Below are positions 52,040 to 59,876 of a DNA stretch of 64,000 bases, piece after piece; position 1 is the stretch's first letter; each line of letters begins with the position of its first letter. The notes under the pieces are model-generated. The model saw only the letters and a program-made list of their open reading frames with translations, was not told the DNA's origin and did not search any database. The stretch is taken from the NCBI RefSeq assembly GCF_013415485.1, contig NZ_JACBXS010000001.1, positions 124,001 to 188,000 of the forward strand. The letters are read 5' to 3'. Made by a program: the position numbers and the translations under genes. This DNA is from Rhabdonatronobacter sediminivivens (GTDB taxonomy: Bacteria; Pseudomonadota; Alphaproteobacteria; Rhodobacterales; Rhodobacteraceae).

Positions 52040-52647
52040 CCACCCGCATCCAGCGCCGCAACCGGCGCATCATCCTGGACGCCGCGCTCGAGGTCTTCTC
52101 CTCCCATGGCTTTCGTGGCGCCACCCTGGACCAGATCGCCGACCAGGCCGGGCTGTCAAAACCCAACCTCCTCTATTACTTCGACGGCAAGGAGGCGATC
52201 CACCGCGCCCTGCTGACCGAACTTCTGCACACCTGGCTGGACCCGCTGCGCGAGATCGACCCCAGGGGCGACCCCCAGACCGAGATCCTCGCCTACATGC
52301 GCCGCAAACTCTCCATGTCGCGCAAGACCCCGCGCGAAAGCCGCCTCTTTGCCAATGAGATCATTCAAGGCGCGCCGCGGATCGAATCCTTCCTGCGCGG
52401 TGACCTGAAATCCCTGGTCGATGAAAAGGCCGCCATCCTGCGCGACTGGGCCCAGGGCGGCCGCATCGCCCGCGTGGACCCCTATCACCTGATCTTCTCG
52501 GTCTGGGCACTGACCCAGCATTATGCCGATTTCGAGGCCCAGATCCGCATGATCCGCGGCCCTGACCATGATCCCACGGACGGCGCCGAACCTTTTCTGG
52601 AACATCTTTACACACGCCTTCTGGCCCCCGACAGCCCCACGCCATGA
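52036..52647 (+). CDS. rutR: TetR-family regulator RutR (paralogue 2)
   Basis: A 203-residue TetR regulator closest to Escherichia coli RutR: TLDQIADQAGLSKPNLLYYF in the DNA-binding domain and GDLKSLVDEKAAILRDWAQG then LIFSVWALTQHYADFEAQI in the ligand domain, all recognisable matches. It probably binds the operator at 48702. It is translationally coupled to paralogue 1 (ATGA). A long repeat follows about 8 nt after the stop. Confidence 0.88.
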   Translation: MTTRIQRRNRRIILDAALEVFSSHGFRGATLDQIADQAGLSKPNLLYYFDGKEAIHRALLTELLHTWLDPLREIDPRGDPQTEILAYMRRKLSMSRKTPRESRLFANEIIQGAPRIESFLRGDLKSLVDEKAAILRDWAQGGRIARVDPYHLIFSVWALTQHYADFEAQIRMIRGPDHDPTDGAEPFLEHLYTRLLAPDSPTP

Positions 52648-52655
52648 GCCTTTTT

Positions 52656-52746
52656 CCTGCCGCAAATACTCTCCGGGGGTGAATGCGCGCGCGCCCCGCG
52701 CGCAGAGGGGGCAGAATGCCCCCTGATCCGCACGCAGTGCCAGAAG
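52656..52746 (+). repeat. AAATACTCC-type repeat, long copy (after rutR)
   Basis: CCTGCCGCAAATACTCTCCG followed by GGGGTGAA, a GC-rich hairpin (GCGCGCG...CGCGCGC), GAGGGGGCAGAATGCCCCC and CGCACGCAGTGCCAGAAG. It is nearly identical in layout and length to the copy at 30033, with different but self-complementary hairpin arms. Confidence 0.85.
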
Positions 52747-52801
52747 TCGCGCGCGCGGAACGCGCGCTCCGCCGGATCACCGCCGCCAGGGCACATGCGA
52801 C

Positions 52802-53896
52802 CTATGGCGCGCTGATCTGCCCACCGCCGACGGCAGCCGCAACGCCGGTGGTGGCGGGGCAGGAGGTCGGCAACCCGCGTGCCACCCGCACCGCCAGATA
52901 GGCAAAGGCCTGCGCCTCCAGCATGTCGCCATCCAGCCCCACCGCCTCCACCGGCTCCACCGGACAGTCCATGGCGGCGGCGATCATCGCCATCACCACC
53001 GGATTGTGCCGCCCGCCCCCCGCCACCAGCATCCGCTCGGGCGGCGCGGGGTACAGGTCCGAAGCCTCGGCCACCGTCGCAGCCGTGCAGGCCGCCAGCG
53101 TTGCTGCCGCATCCGCATCCCCCAGATGCGCCACCGCGCCCGGCAGATCGCCCAAGCCCCCCCGGTCCAGCGATTTCGGTGCCATTCGCCGGAAATACCG
53201 ATGCGACAGCAGCTTGCGCACAACCTCCAGATCAACCTCTCCCCCGGCGGCCAGCCCGCCGCCGTCATCGCGCGCAAGCCCCCGGCGGGCCTGCATCAGA
53301 TCATCCAGCGGCGCGCACCCCGGCCCGGTGTCAAAAGCCAGCAGCGCGCCATCGTCTTCCGGATACGCGCGGGCGGGATCAACCCAGGTCACATTCCCCA
53401 CCCCGCCCAGGTTCAGGAACACCACCGGCCCCTGCGCGCCGATATGACGGGCCAGCGCGAAATGGAAGAACGGCGCCAGCGGCGCTCCCTGCCCGCCCAG
53501 CCGCATGTCCGCACTGCGAAAATCCCAGACCACCGGCACCCCCAGCACCCGCGCCAGCACCCCGCCCGAGCCCGCCTGATGCGTCCGTCCGCCATCAGGG
53601 TCATGCGCCAGCGTCTGGCCATGAAACCCCGCCAGCCGCACGCCCCCGAAGCCGGACATCACCTCGGCATGGGCCAGTTCCACCACCTCGGCGGCATCCT
53701 CGACCTCCGGCTCCCCCGGCCAGCGGCCAAGGGCGGCGCGCAGGATGCTGCGCTCGGCCTCGGAATAAGGGCGATAGGCGGTTTCGCCAAAGCTGCGGAT
53801 TGTTTCGCCATCGGTCAGCAGCAGGGCCGCATCCACCCCGTCCATCGAGGTCCCCGACATCGTTCCCAGCGCCAATACGGCTTCGTCGCCCAACAT
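52802..53896 (-). CDS. anmK: Anhydro-N-acetylmuramic acid kinase
   Basis: A 364-residue ASKHA-fold sugar kinase. The N-terminal [20 protein letters not shown] is the AnmK signature; [14 protein letters not shown] and [15 protein letters not shown] follow in order, and [16 protein letters not shown] is near the end. It phosphorylates anhydroMurNAc from recycled cell wall. The start at 53896 has AAGGAAAAG 3 nt upstream; a longer frame to 54106 would run into tyrS. It diverges from tyrS. Confidence 0.94.
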   Translation of the reverse strand: MLGDEAVLALGTMSGTSMDGVDAALLLTDGETIRSFGETAYRPYSEAERSILRAALGRWPGEPEVEDAAEVVELAHAEVMSGFGGVRLAGFHGQTLAHDPDGGRTHQAGSGGVLARVLGVPVVWDFRSADMRLGGQGAPLAPFFHFALARHIGAQGPVVFLNLGGVGNVTWVDPARAYPEDDGALLAFDTGPGCAPLDDLMQARRGLARDDGGGLAAGGEVDLEVVRKLLSHRYFRRMAPKSLDRGGLGDLPGAVAHLGDADAAATLAACTAATVAEASDLYPAPPERMLVAGGGRHNPVVMAMIAAAMDCPVEPVEAVGLDGDMLEAQAFAYLAVRVARGLPTSCPATTGVAAAVGGGQISAP

Positions 53897-53961
53897 GCTC
53901 TTTTCCTTGACCCGGCCCAAGGCTATAGACAGCCGCAACCCAGACCCGAGGACAAGCGGAA

Positions 53962-55215
53962 ATGACCCCCTATCGCCCGAAATCGGATTTCCTGACCGTG
54001 CTGATCGAACGTGGCTTTCTGGCCGATTGCACCGATCTGCAGGGGTTGGACGAGGCTCTGATGGCCGGTGTGGTCCCGGCCTATATCGGCTATGACGCCA
54101 CCGCAAGATCGCTGCATGTGGGGCATCTGTTGAACATCATGCTGCTGCGCTGGCTGCAGAAGACCGGACACAAGCCGATCACCCTGATGGGCGGCGGCAC
54201 CACCAAGGTTGGTGACCCCAGCTTCCGCTCCGAGGAACGCCCTCTGCTGGATGCCGCCGCCATCGAGGCCAATATCGACGGCATGCAGCAGGTGTTTGAC
54301 AAATACCTGCGTTATGACGACAGCGCCGATGGCGCGGTCATGCTCGACAATGCCGAATGGCTGGACGGGCTGAACTATCTGGAGTTCCTGCGCGATGTGG
54401 GCCGCCATTTCAGCGTCAACCGGATGCTGAGCTTTGACTCGGTCAAGACCCGGCTGGACCGGCAGCAATCGCTCAGCTTTCTGGAATTCAACTACATGAT
54501 CCTGCAAGCCTATGATTTCGTCGAAATCCACCGCCGCCATGGATGCCTGTTGCAGATGGGCGGGTCGGATCAGTGGGGCAATATCGTCAACGGGATCGAC
54601 CTGGCGCGCCGGATAGCGGATGCGGAGCTGTTCGGGCTGACCACGCCGCTGCTGACCACCTCGGACGGGCGCAAGATGGGGAAATCGGCGGGCGGGGCGA
54701 TCTGGCTGAATGCCGAGATGCTGTCTCCCTATGAGTTCTGGCAATTCTGGCGCAACACCACTGATGCCGATGTGGGCCGGTTCCTGAAGCTCTATACCGA
54801 ATTGCCGGTGGAAGACTGCGAGCGGCTGGGCGCCCTGGCCGGGTCCGAGATCAACGAGGCCAAGATCCGCCTGGCCAATGAGGTGACCACCCTGTGCCAC
54901 GGGGCCGAGGCAGCGGCCGCCGCCGAAACCACTGCCCGCGCCGTCTTCGAACAGGGCGGGATGGGCGAGGACCTGCCCCGGCTGAACCTGGAGCCCGGCG
55001 AGTTGGAGGGCGGGATCTCGATCGCGCAGCTGTTTGTCCGTTCGGGGCTGGCGAAATCCGGCAAGGAGGCCAAGCGCCTGATCGCCGAAGGCGGGGCGCG
55101 TGCCAATGATGTTGTGGTGACCGATGCCGGACAGATGGTGCAGGCCGCGGAACTGAGCCAGCCGCTGAAACTGACCGCCGGCAAGAAGCGCCACGCACTG
55201 GTCACGTTGGGGTAG
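53962..55215 (+). CDS. tyrS: Tyrosyl-tRNA synthetase
   Basis: A 417-residue class Ic synthetase. The HIGH variant is in [18 protein letters not shown] appears as [10 protein letters not shown], and the C-terminal S4 RNA-binding domain starts near [14 protein letters not shown]. It charges tRNA-Tyr. GAGG lies 10 nt before the start at 53962. Element C, a G-quadruplex-loop palindrome, begins 28 nt after the stop. Confidence 0.97.
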   Translation: MTPYRPKSDFLTVLIERGFLADCTDLQGLDEALMAGVVPAYIGYDATARSLHVGHLLNIMLLRWLQKTGHKPITLMGGGTTKVGDPSFRSEERPLLDAAAIEANIDGMQQVFDKYLRYDDSADGAVMLDNAEWLDGLNYLEFLRDVGRHFSVNRMLSFDSVKTRLDRQQSLSFLEFNYMILQAYDFVEIHRRHGCLLQMGGSDQWGNIVNGIDLARRIADAELFGLTTPLLTTSDGRKMGKSAGGAIWLNAEMLSPYEFWQFWRNTTDADVGRFLKLYTELPVEDCERLGALAGSEINEAKIRLANEVTTLCHGAEAAAAAETTARAVFEQGGMGEDLPRLNLEPGELEGGISIAQLFVRSGLAKSGKEAKRLIAEGGARANDVVVTDAGQMVQAAELSQPLKLTAGKKRHALVTLG

Positions 55216-55608
55216 CGCGAAGGCTGTTCGAGCGGGGGCCAGAAGCGCCCCCGAGCCGCGCCCACCCACCCACCCTGCGCGCCTCGGGGGCGCTCCCATC
55301 TGCGCAAGCGCAGATGGCGCCAAGTGTGCGACGTCAGCACGGAAAAAGGCAGCGGTTGCGATACTGGACACAATTGCCCTGCGCATGGGCACGCCATCAT
55401 GCGCGATGGACCGGCCGTTCCGCCGGTGCCGCCGCATGTGAAGCCTCGAGGATGCCAATGGTGGCTGTCAGGGCCGCGGCATCCCAAATGCCGATGACCG
55501 GTCCGGCCAGGGGCTGCGGCATTGGCAGCGGAGGGCAGTCCGGATCCCCGAAGGATACGGTCCGGTCAGGCCAGCATCGGCATCTTTCGGGACAAGCGAT
55601 ACATCCGT
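55216..55608. other. 393-nt convergent intergenic region with one palindromic element
   Basis: Non-coding gap between the 3' ends of tyrS and the WD40-cytochrome gene. It holds element C (55244-55294) and a second inverted repeat, CATCTGCGC-AA-GCGCAGATG (55297-55316). The remaining 290 nt shows no supported gene or clear terminator; it resembles a degraded coding remnant in composition but I cannot assign it. Confidence 0.65.
55244..55294 (+). repeat. Palindromic element C with a four-tract C3 loop
   Basis: Arms 55244-55260 and 55278-55294 pair over 16 of 17 positions; the 17-nt loop is CCCACCCACCCACCCTG. Both arms are identical to those of element B read on the minus strand, down to the mismatch. 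The C-rich strand is the coding strand of tyrS. Confidence 0.88.
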
Positions 55609-56853
55609 TCAGCGGCTCATCCGCTCGATGAATTCCACCAGCGCCTGCCGGTCCTCGGCCGATGCAACGCGCTGTTCAGGCATGCGCGAGCCGGGGGTGT
55701 AGGCCTCGGGGCCGAATTCGAACAGCTCGGCCACGGTGCGCTTGGTCCAGACGATATCAAGCTGCTGCAGGGCTTCGGAATAGTCATAGCCGGGCCGGGT
55801 TGCGATCCGCTGGCCGAATATGCCGTGCAGGGAGGGACCGGCGCGCGACTGGTCGCCGGGCTCCAGGCTGTGGCAGACGGCGCAGGCGCGCCAGACCTGA
55901 GCACCACGGCTGCCGTCATCGACAGCGGTCTGCGACGTTGCCGCCCCCTGCCCCAGGGGGGCGCCATCCCGGGCCGACCAGCGCCGGATCATGCCATCGG
56001 CCCCGGCGCTCAGCAGCACGTCACCCTCTGTCGCCAGGGCCCAGACGGGGCCGGTGGCGGCATCTATGCGGAAGCGTTCGCTCAGCCCATCGGCCTCCAG
56101 CAACCAGACGGTGCCATCAATGGCACCCGCGGTCACCACCCCGCCACGCGCCGCCACCGCGACCAGCGGCCGGTCGGTCAGAAAGCGTTCGGGCAGCAGG
56201 TCACCCCGGGGCGAATACAGCCGCAGCGCGCCTTCGGCAAAGACCACCGCCAGCCGGTCACGGGTGACCGCCAGGCCGTTGGGCAAATCCGGCAGGTCGG
56301 TGCGCCCGGCAAGATCCAGCTCCGGCGACCAGCGCGCCATGCGCAGATCGCTGCCAACAGACACCAACTTCCCCGAGGCCAGCCAGACCAGCCCCGTGAC
56401 ACGATCCCCATGGGCCTGCACCCGGGCATTGCCGCCCGCGCCCAGGTCCAGCACCTGCACCGTGCCATCCCAGAACCCAGCCGCAAGATGGGCCTGATCC
56501 GGCGACAGCGCCAGCGAGGAGATCGCCGAGACGCCGTGCCCGGTGGCGAATTCGGGCGCCCGGCTATCGGATTGCCAGATCGCGACGCGCCCATCCTGCC
56601 CCGCAGTCGCAAACCGGCCATCCGCGAACAACGCCACAGCCGTGACATTGCCATCATGGAAGCGGGTGACATTGCGCGCCGCGCCGCTGTCCATATCCCA
56701 CAGGATCGCGCGGGTATCGAACCCGCCCGAAAGGGCGCGGTCCCCTTCCAGCGCCAGCGCGCCGACGGGGCCGCCATGGCCAACCAGATCCTGGGCCACT
56801 GCCGGAAGCGGCAGCAGCACGGCCAGGATCACGCTGCGCAGCAAGCAGGGCAC
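55609..56853 (-). CDS. Secreted WD40-repeat protein fused to cytochrome c
   Basis: A 414-residue exported protein. A signal peptide (LLRSVILAVLLPLPAVAQ) is followed by about 280 residues of WD40-type repeats (GGFDTRAILWDMDSG, GQDGRVAIWQSDS and similar, spaced near 40 residues). The C-terminal 95 residues are a class I cytochrome c: heme motif CAVCH at about 324-328 and the methionine ligand in SRMPEQR near 391. It is probably a periplasmic electron carrier or sensor beside formate dehydrogenase. The start is GTG at 56853, 7 nt after the small gene; its ribosome site is weak. Confidence 0.82.
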   Translation of the reverse strand: MPCLLRSVILAVLLPLPAVAQDLVGHGGPVGALALEGDRALSGGFDTRAILWDMDSGAARNVTRFHDGNVTAVALFADGRFATAGQDGRVAIWQSDSRAPEFATGHGVSAISSLALSPDQAHLAAGFWDGTVQVLDLGAGGNARVQAHGDRVTGLVWLASGKLVSVGSDLRMARWSPELDLAGRTDLPDLPNGLAVTRDRLAVVFAEGALRLYSPRGDLLPERFLTDRPLVAVAARGGVVTAGAIDGTVWLLEADGLSERFRIDAATGPVWALATEGDVLLSAGADGMIRRWSARDGAPLGQGAATSQTAVDDGSRGAQVWRACAVCHSLEPGDQSRAGPSLHGIFGQRIATRPGYDYSEALQQLDIVWTKRTVAELFEFGPEAYTPGSRMPEQRVASAEDRQALVEFIERMSR

Positions 56854-56860
56854 GCAGGCG

Positions 56861-57016
56861 TCAGTTTCCGATCAGGTTGGAGCCGGGGTCGCTCACCCGC
56901 GCGCCTTCGGTGGTAAAGGCCGAATGCGTTGGCTGCTGATAGCTTCCGTCCAGCACGAATGCGGCTCCGACGGCCAGGGCAATGGCAAATACGGCAGCTG
57001 CGAGAAAGGCTTTCAT
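56861..57016 (-). CDS. 51-residue membrane-anchored or secreted small protein
   Basis: A short gene: MKAFLAAAVFAIALAVGAAF is a strong hydrophobic N-terminus (signal or anchor), followed by VLDGSYQQPTHSAFTTEGAR and a short tail ending SDPGSNLIGN. AGGAG lies 7 nt before the ATG, which overlaps the apbC stop by one nucleotide, and it is followed 7 nt later by the WD40-cytochrome gene. Tight packing and a good ribosome site argue that it is expressed. I do not recognise the family. Confidence 0.75.
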   Translation of the reverse strand: MKAFLAAAVFAIALAVGAAFVLDGSYQQPTHSAFTTEGARVSDPGSNLIGN

Positions 57017-58143
57017 CACGGTTCTCCTGTGGCGTGGGGGCGCGGGCGGCGGGCGCCTGCGCTCTGATCAAGCCCGTCGCGGAGTGCGCGGGCAATTCTG
57101 TCATAGGCCTGGCCCAACGGACCTTCGGGGTCGCGCACCAGCACGGGCTGGCCAATGTCCGAAGCGGCGCGAAGCTCCATCGTCAGCGGCACCGCGCCCA
57201 GAAAGGGCACCCGCAGGCGGGCCGCTTCATCGCGCGCGCCGCCCTGGCCAAAAATCGCATGGGTGCCGCCGCAATCGGGGCAGATGAAATGGGACATGTT
57301 CTCAATGATACCCAGGATCGGCACATCGACCTTGCGGAACATGGTGATCCCGCGCCGCGCGTCGATCAAGGACAGGTCCTGCGGGGTGGAAACGATCACG
57401 GCACCCGCCAGTCGCGTCCCCTGGGCCAACGCCAGCTGCGCGTCCCCGGTGCCCGGCGGCATGTCCACCAGCAACACGTCCAGCGCGCCCCATTCGACAT
57501 CGGCCATCATCTGGGTGATGGCCGACATGATCATCGGACCGCGCCAGACCATCGCGGCCTCGGGGTCCACCAGAAGGCCCATGGACATGGCGCGCAAGCC
57601 ATGGGCCTGCATGGGCTTCAGCTTGCGCCCCGGCCCGGCCGCAGGCTTGCCATGCAGTCCCAGCAGCGTGGGAAGGGACGGGCCATAGATATCGGCATCC
57701 AGTATCCCCACCGACAGCCCCTGCGCGCGCAGCGCCAGGCCAAGGTTGACGGTGGTCGTGGATTTTCCGACGCCACCCTTGCCCGAGGCCACGGCGATGA
57801 CCGCGCCAATCCCGGCCAGCGGATCAGGCTTCGCGGTTGCGGGCGCGGCAGGGCCGGGTTTCAGCGCGGGGGGGTGTTTGGGGGTCGGGGACGTGTTTTC
57901 AGCGGTGAGCACCACAAACACCCGCTCCACACCGGGAAGGGCGCGCAGATGCGCCTCGGCCTCGGCCCGGGTGCGTTCCAGGGCGCTGGCCTCGGTGGCG
58001 TCGGTGCGGATGGAAAGGCTGATCCGCCCGCCTTCGACGCTCAGCCCACCGACCCGGCCTGATTGACCCAGTGGGGTGCCATCAGGCAGGCGCAGCGCAT
58101 CCAGCGCGCTCAGTATCCGGTCACGGTCCAATCCAGCAGTCAT
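57016..58143 (-). CDS. apbC: Mrp/NBP35-family P-loop ATPase (iron-sulfur carrier, ApbC-like)
   Basis: A 375-residue protein. The N-terminal ~90 residues are a MIP18-like domain, then a proline-rich linker. The ATPase domain has the deviant Walker A VASGKGGVGKSTTTVNL and LLVDMPPGTGDAQL; FICPDCGG carries the CxxC that binds an Fe-S cluster between two subunits. It helps build or transfer Fe-S clusters, which suits the neighbouring Fe-S-rich formate dehydrogenase. It lies 108 nt from the gamma-subunit gene. Confidence 0.92.
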   Translation of the reverse strand: MTAGLDRDRILSALDALRLPDGTPLGQSGRVGGLSVEGGRISLSIRTDATEASALERTRAEAEAHLRALPGVERVFVVLTAENTSPTPKHPPALKPGPAAPATAKPDPLAGIGAVIAVASGKGGVGKSTTTVNLGLALRAQGLSVGILDADIYGPSLPTLLGLHGKPAAGPGRKLKPMQAHGLRAMSMGLLVDPEAAMVWRGPMIMSAITQMMADVEWGALDVLLVDMPPGTGDAQLALAQGTRLAGAVIVSTPQDLSLIDARRGITMFRKVDVPILGIIENMSHFICPDCGGTHAIFGQGGARDEAARLRVPFLGAVPLTMELRAASDIGQPVLVRDPEGPLGQAYDRIARALRDGLDQSAGARRPRPHATGEP

Positions 58144-58251
58144 CCCGGCAACACGATCCGTTCAGAAGATCTGGCAATCCAGAGGGTCAGGGTGTGCAAC
58201 AGCCCGGCCCCAACAGGGAACCGGGCTAAGCAATCGCATGTCATGTGCCGA

Positions 58252-59253
58252 TCACTCGGCCGGGGTCTGGACCTGCGCGGTGTTCCGCGCCTGGGTCGAT
58301 TTCACTTCATCGACCCAGAGCGAATGGTGCTCCTTGGCCCAGTTCTCATCAACCTCGCCCGAGCCCATGGCATCGAACGCGCCTTCCATACCCACCGAGC
58401 CGATGTAGATATGCGCGATCACCAGCGCCGACAGGCCGGCGGCGACAAGCGCGTGGATGGTCTGATAGAACTGCCAGTCAGCGGCCGTGCCAGCCTCGGC
58501 CGGGAAGAGCAGCATGATCCCGGTCCAGGACAGCGCAGCACCCCCAACGATCACAGCCCAGAAGATCAGCTTCTGCCCGGCGTTGAACTTGCGCGCCGGC
58601 GGGTGAACGCCCTTCTTCAGGATGCCACCCCCCATCTTGATCCACTGCCAGTCCAGCTTGCTGGGCACATTGTGGATGACCCACAGCAGGAAGATCAGCA
58701 CAAGCGCCGCCATGAACGGCCAGGCCAGGTAGTTATGCGCGATCTTTCCCCAGGCGGACAGCGTGCCAAAGGCGCTTTCACCCACGATTGGCAGGATCAC
58801 GGACTTGCCGATGATCAGGTTCAGGCCCGTCAGCGCAAGGATGATGAACGTGCTGGCCAGAGTCCAATGCGCAAACCGCTCCACGGCATTGAAGCGCAGG
58901 ATCTTGCGCCCCGAGGGCCCGCCATCGATGCGGATCTTGCCGCGCAGCATGTAGAACACCGCCAGCAGGGCGATCATCCCCACCACGGCCACGATCGACA
59001 GCGTGTGCAGGGTCTGGCCCTGCAGAACGGCCCATCCCTTGTTGTCCGGCACGATAAGATTGCCCGAGGCCTGATCCGGAATGGTAACACGGCCACTGAC
59101 GCTGCCGCCGGTGCCAAGCGCCTGGAACAGCGCATCCTCATTGACCGCGCTTTGCGTCGGGTTGACCTGTGCCTGGGCCACTGGCGCCACGGTGGCAACA
59201 AGCGCCACCATGGCCAGTGCCGCGGCAATGCGGGTGAAGATTGTTCTTGTCAT
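58252..59253 (-). CDS. Formate dehydrogenase gamma subunit (cytochrome b)
   Basis: A 333-residue membrane protein. A signal peptide (IAAALAMVALVATVAPVAQA) and a ~70-residue periplasmic segment precede four main helices of the FdnI-type cytochrome b. Histidines that could ligate two hemes are in ERFAHWTLAST, WGKIAHNYLAW, FYQTIHALVAAGL and VIAHIYIGSVGM. It anchors the complex and passes electrons to quinone. The sequence before the first helix is longer than E. coli FdnI (217 residues). It is third in the fdhA-fdh3B-gamma order. Confidence 0.9.
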   Translation of the reverse strand: MTRTIFTRIAAALAMVALVATVAPVAQAQVNPTQSAVNEDALFQALGTGGSVSGRVTIPDQASGNLIVPDNKGWAVLQGQTLHTLSIVAVVGMIALLAVFYMLRGKIRIDGGPSGRKILRFNAVERFAHWTLASTFIILALTGLNLIIGKSVILPIVGESAFGTLSAWGKIAHNYLAWPFMAALVLIFLLWVIHNVPSKLDWQWIKMGGGILKKGVHPPARKFNAGQKLIFWAVIVGGAALSWTGIMLLFPAEAGTAADWQFYQTIHALVAAGLSALVIAHIYIGSVGMEGAFDAMGSGEVDENWAKEHHSLWVDEVKSTQARNTAQVQTPAE

Positions 59254-59264
59254 GGCTCTTCCCC

Positions 59265-59861
59265 TCAGACCGACACGGTTTCGCCATAGGCCGTGCGCCA
59301 GCCCCAGGCACCCGATCCATAGCCGCGTGTCACCACACGCTCACGGTAGATGTCGGCGATGATGTCACCATCGCCGGCCAGCAGCGCCTTGGTCGAACAC
59401 ATTTCGGCGCAGAGCGGCAGCTTGCCCTCGGCCAGACGGTTGGACCCGTATTTGACATATTCCGCCTGGCTCATGTCATCCTCGGGGCCGCCCGAGCAGT
59501 AGGTGCATTTGTCCATCTTGCCGCGGGTGCCGAAATTCGCCGCACGCGGATACTGCGGCGCGCCGAAGGGGCAGGCATAGGAGCAGTAGCCGCAGCCGAT
59601 GCAGGTGTCCTTGTTGTGCAGGACCACGGCATCGGCGGTGGTGTAGAAGCAATCCACCGGGCAGACGGCGGCGCAGGGGGCATCGTCACAATGCATGCAG
59701 GCCATGGAGACCGAACGCTCGCCCGGAAGGCCGTCATTGAGGGTCACCACCCGGCGGCGGTTGATGCCCCAGGGCACCTCATGCTCGTTCTTGCAGGCCG
59801 TCACACAGGCCTGACATTCGATGCAGCGATCGGCATCGCAAAGGAATTTCATCCGTGCCAT
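59265..59861 (-). CDS. fdh3B: Formate dehydrogenase beta subunit (four 4Fe-4S)
   Basis: A 198-residue ferredoxin-type subunit. Four Cys clusters are visible: CIECQACVTACKNEH, CMHCDDAPCAAVCPVDC, CIGCGYCSYACPF and CTYC...CAEMC. It transfers electrons from the molybdenum subunit to the membrane cytochrome. It has no membrane helix, unlike FdnH, a feature of the FDH3 type. It starts MARMKFLCD at 59861, 15 nt after fdhA. Confidence 0.95.
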   Translation of the reverse strand: MARMKFLCDADRCIECQACVTACKNEHEVPWGINRRRVVTLNDGLPGERSVSMACMHCDDAPCAAVCPVDCFYTTADAVVLHNKDTCIGCGYCSYACPFGAPQYPRAANFGTRGKMDKCTYCSGGPEDDMSQAEYVKYGSNRLAEGKLPLCAEMCSTKALLAGDGDIIADIYRERVVTRGYGSGAWGWRTAYGETVSV

Positions 59862-59876
59862 TGTTGTTTTCCTCCC

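Noticed and set aside
55300-55608. Gene remnant after tyrS
   Set aside because: Several short frames exist on both strands but none has a start signal, a domain, or an obvious frameshifted relative that I can recognise.
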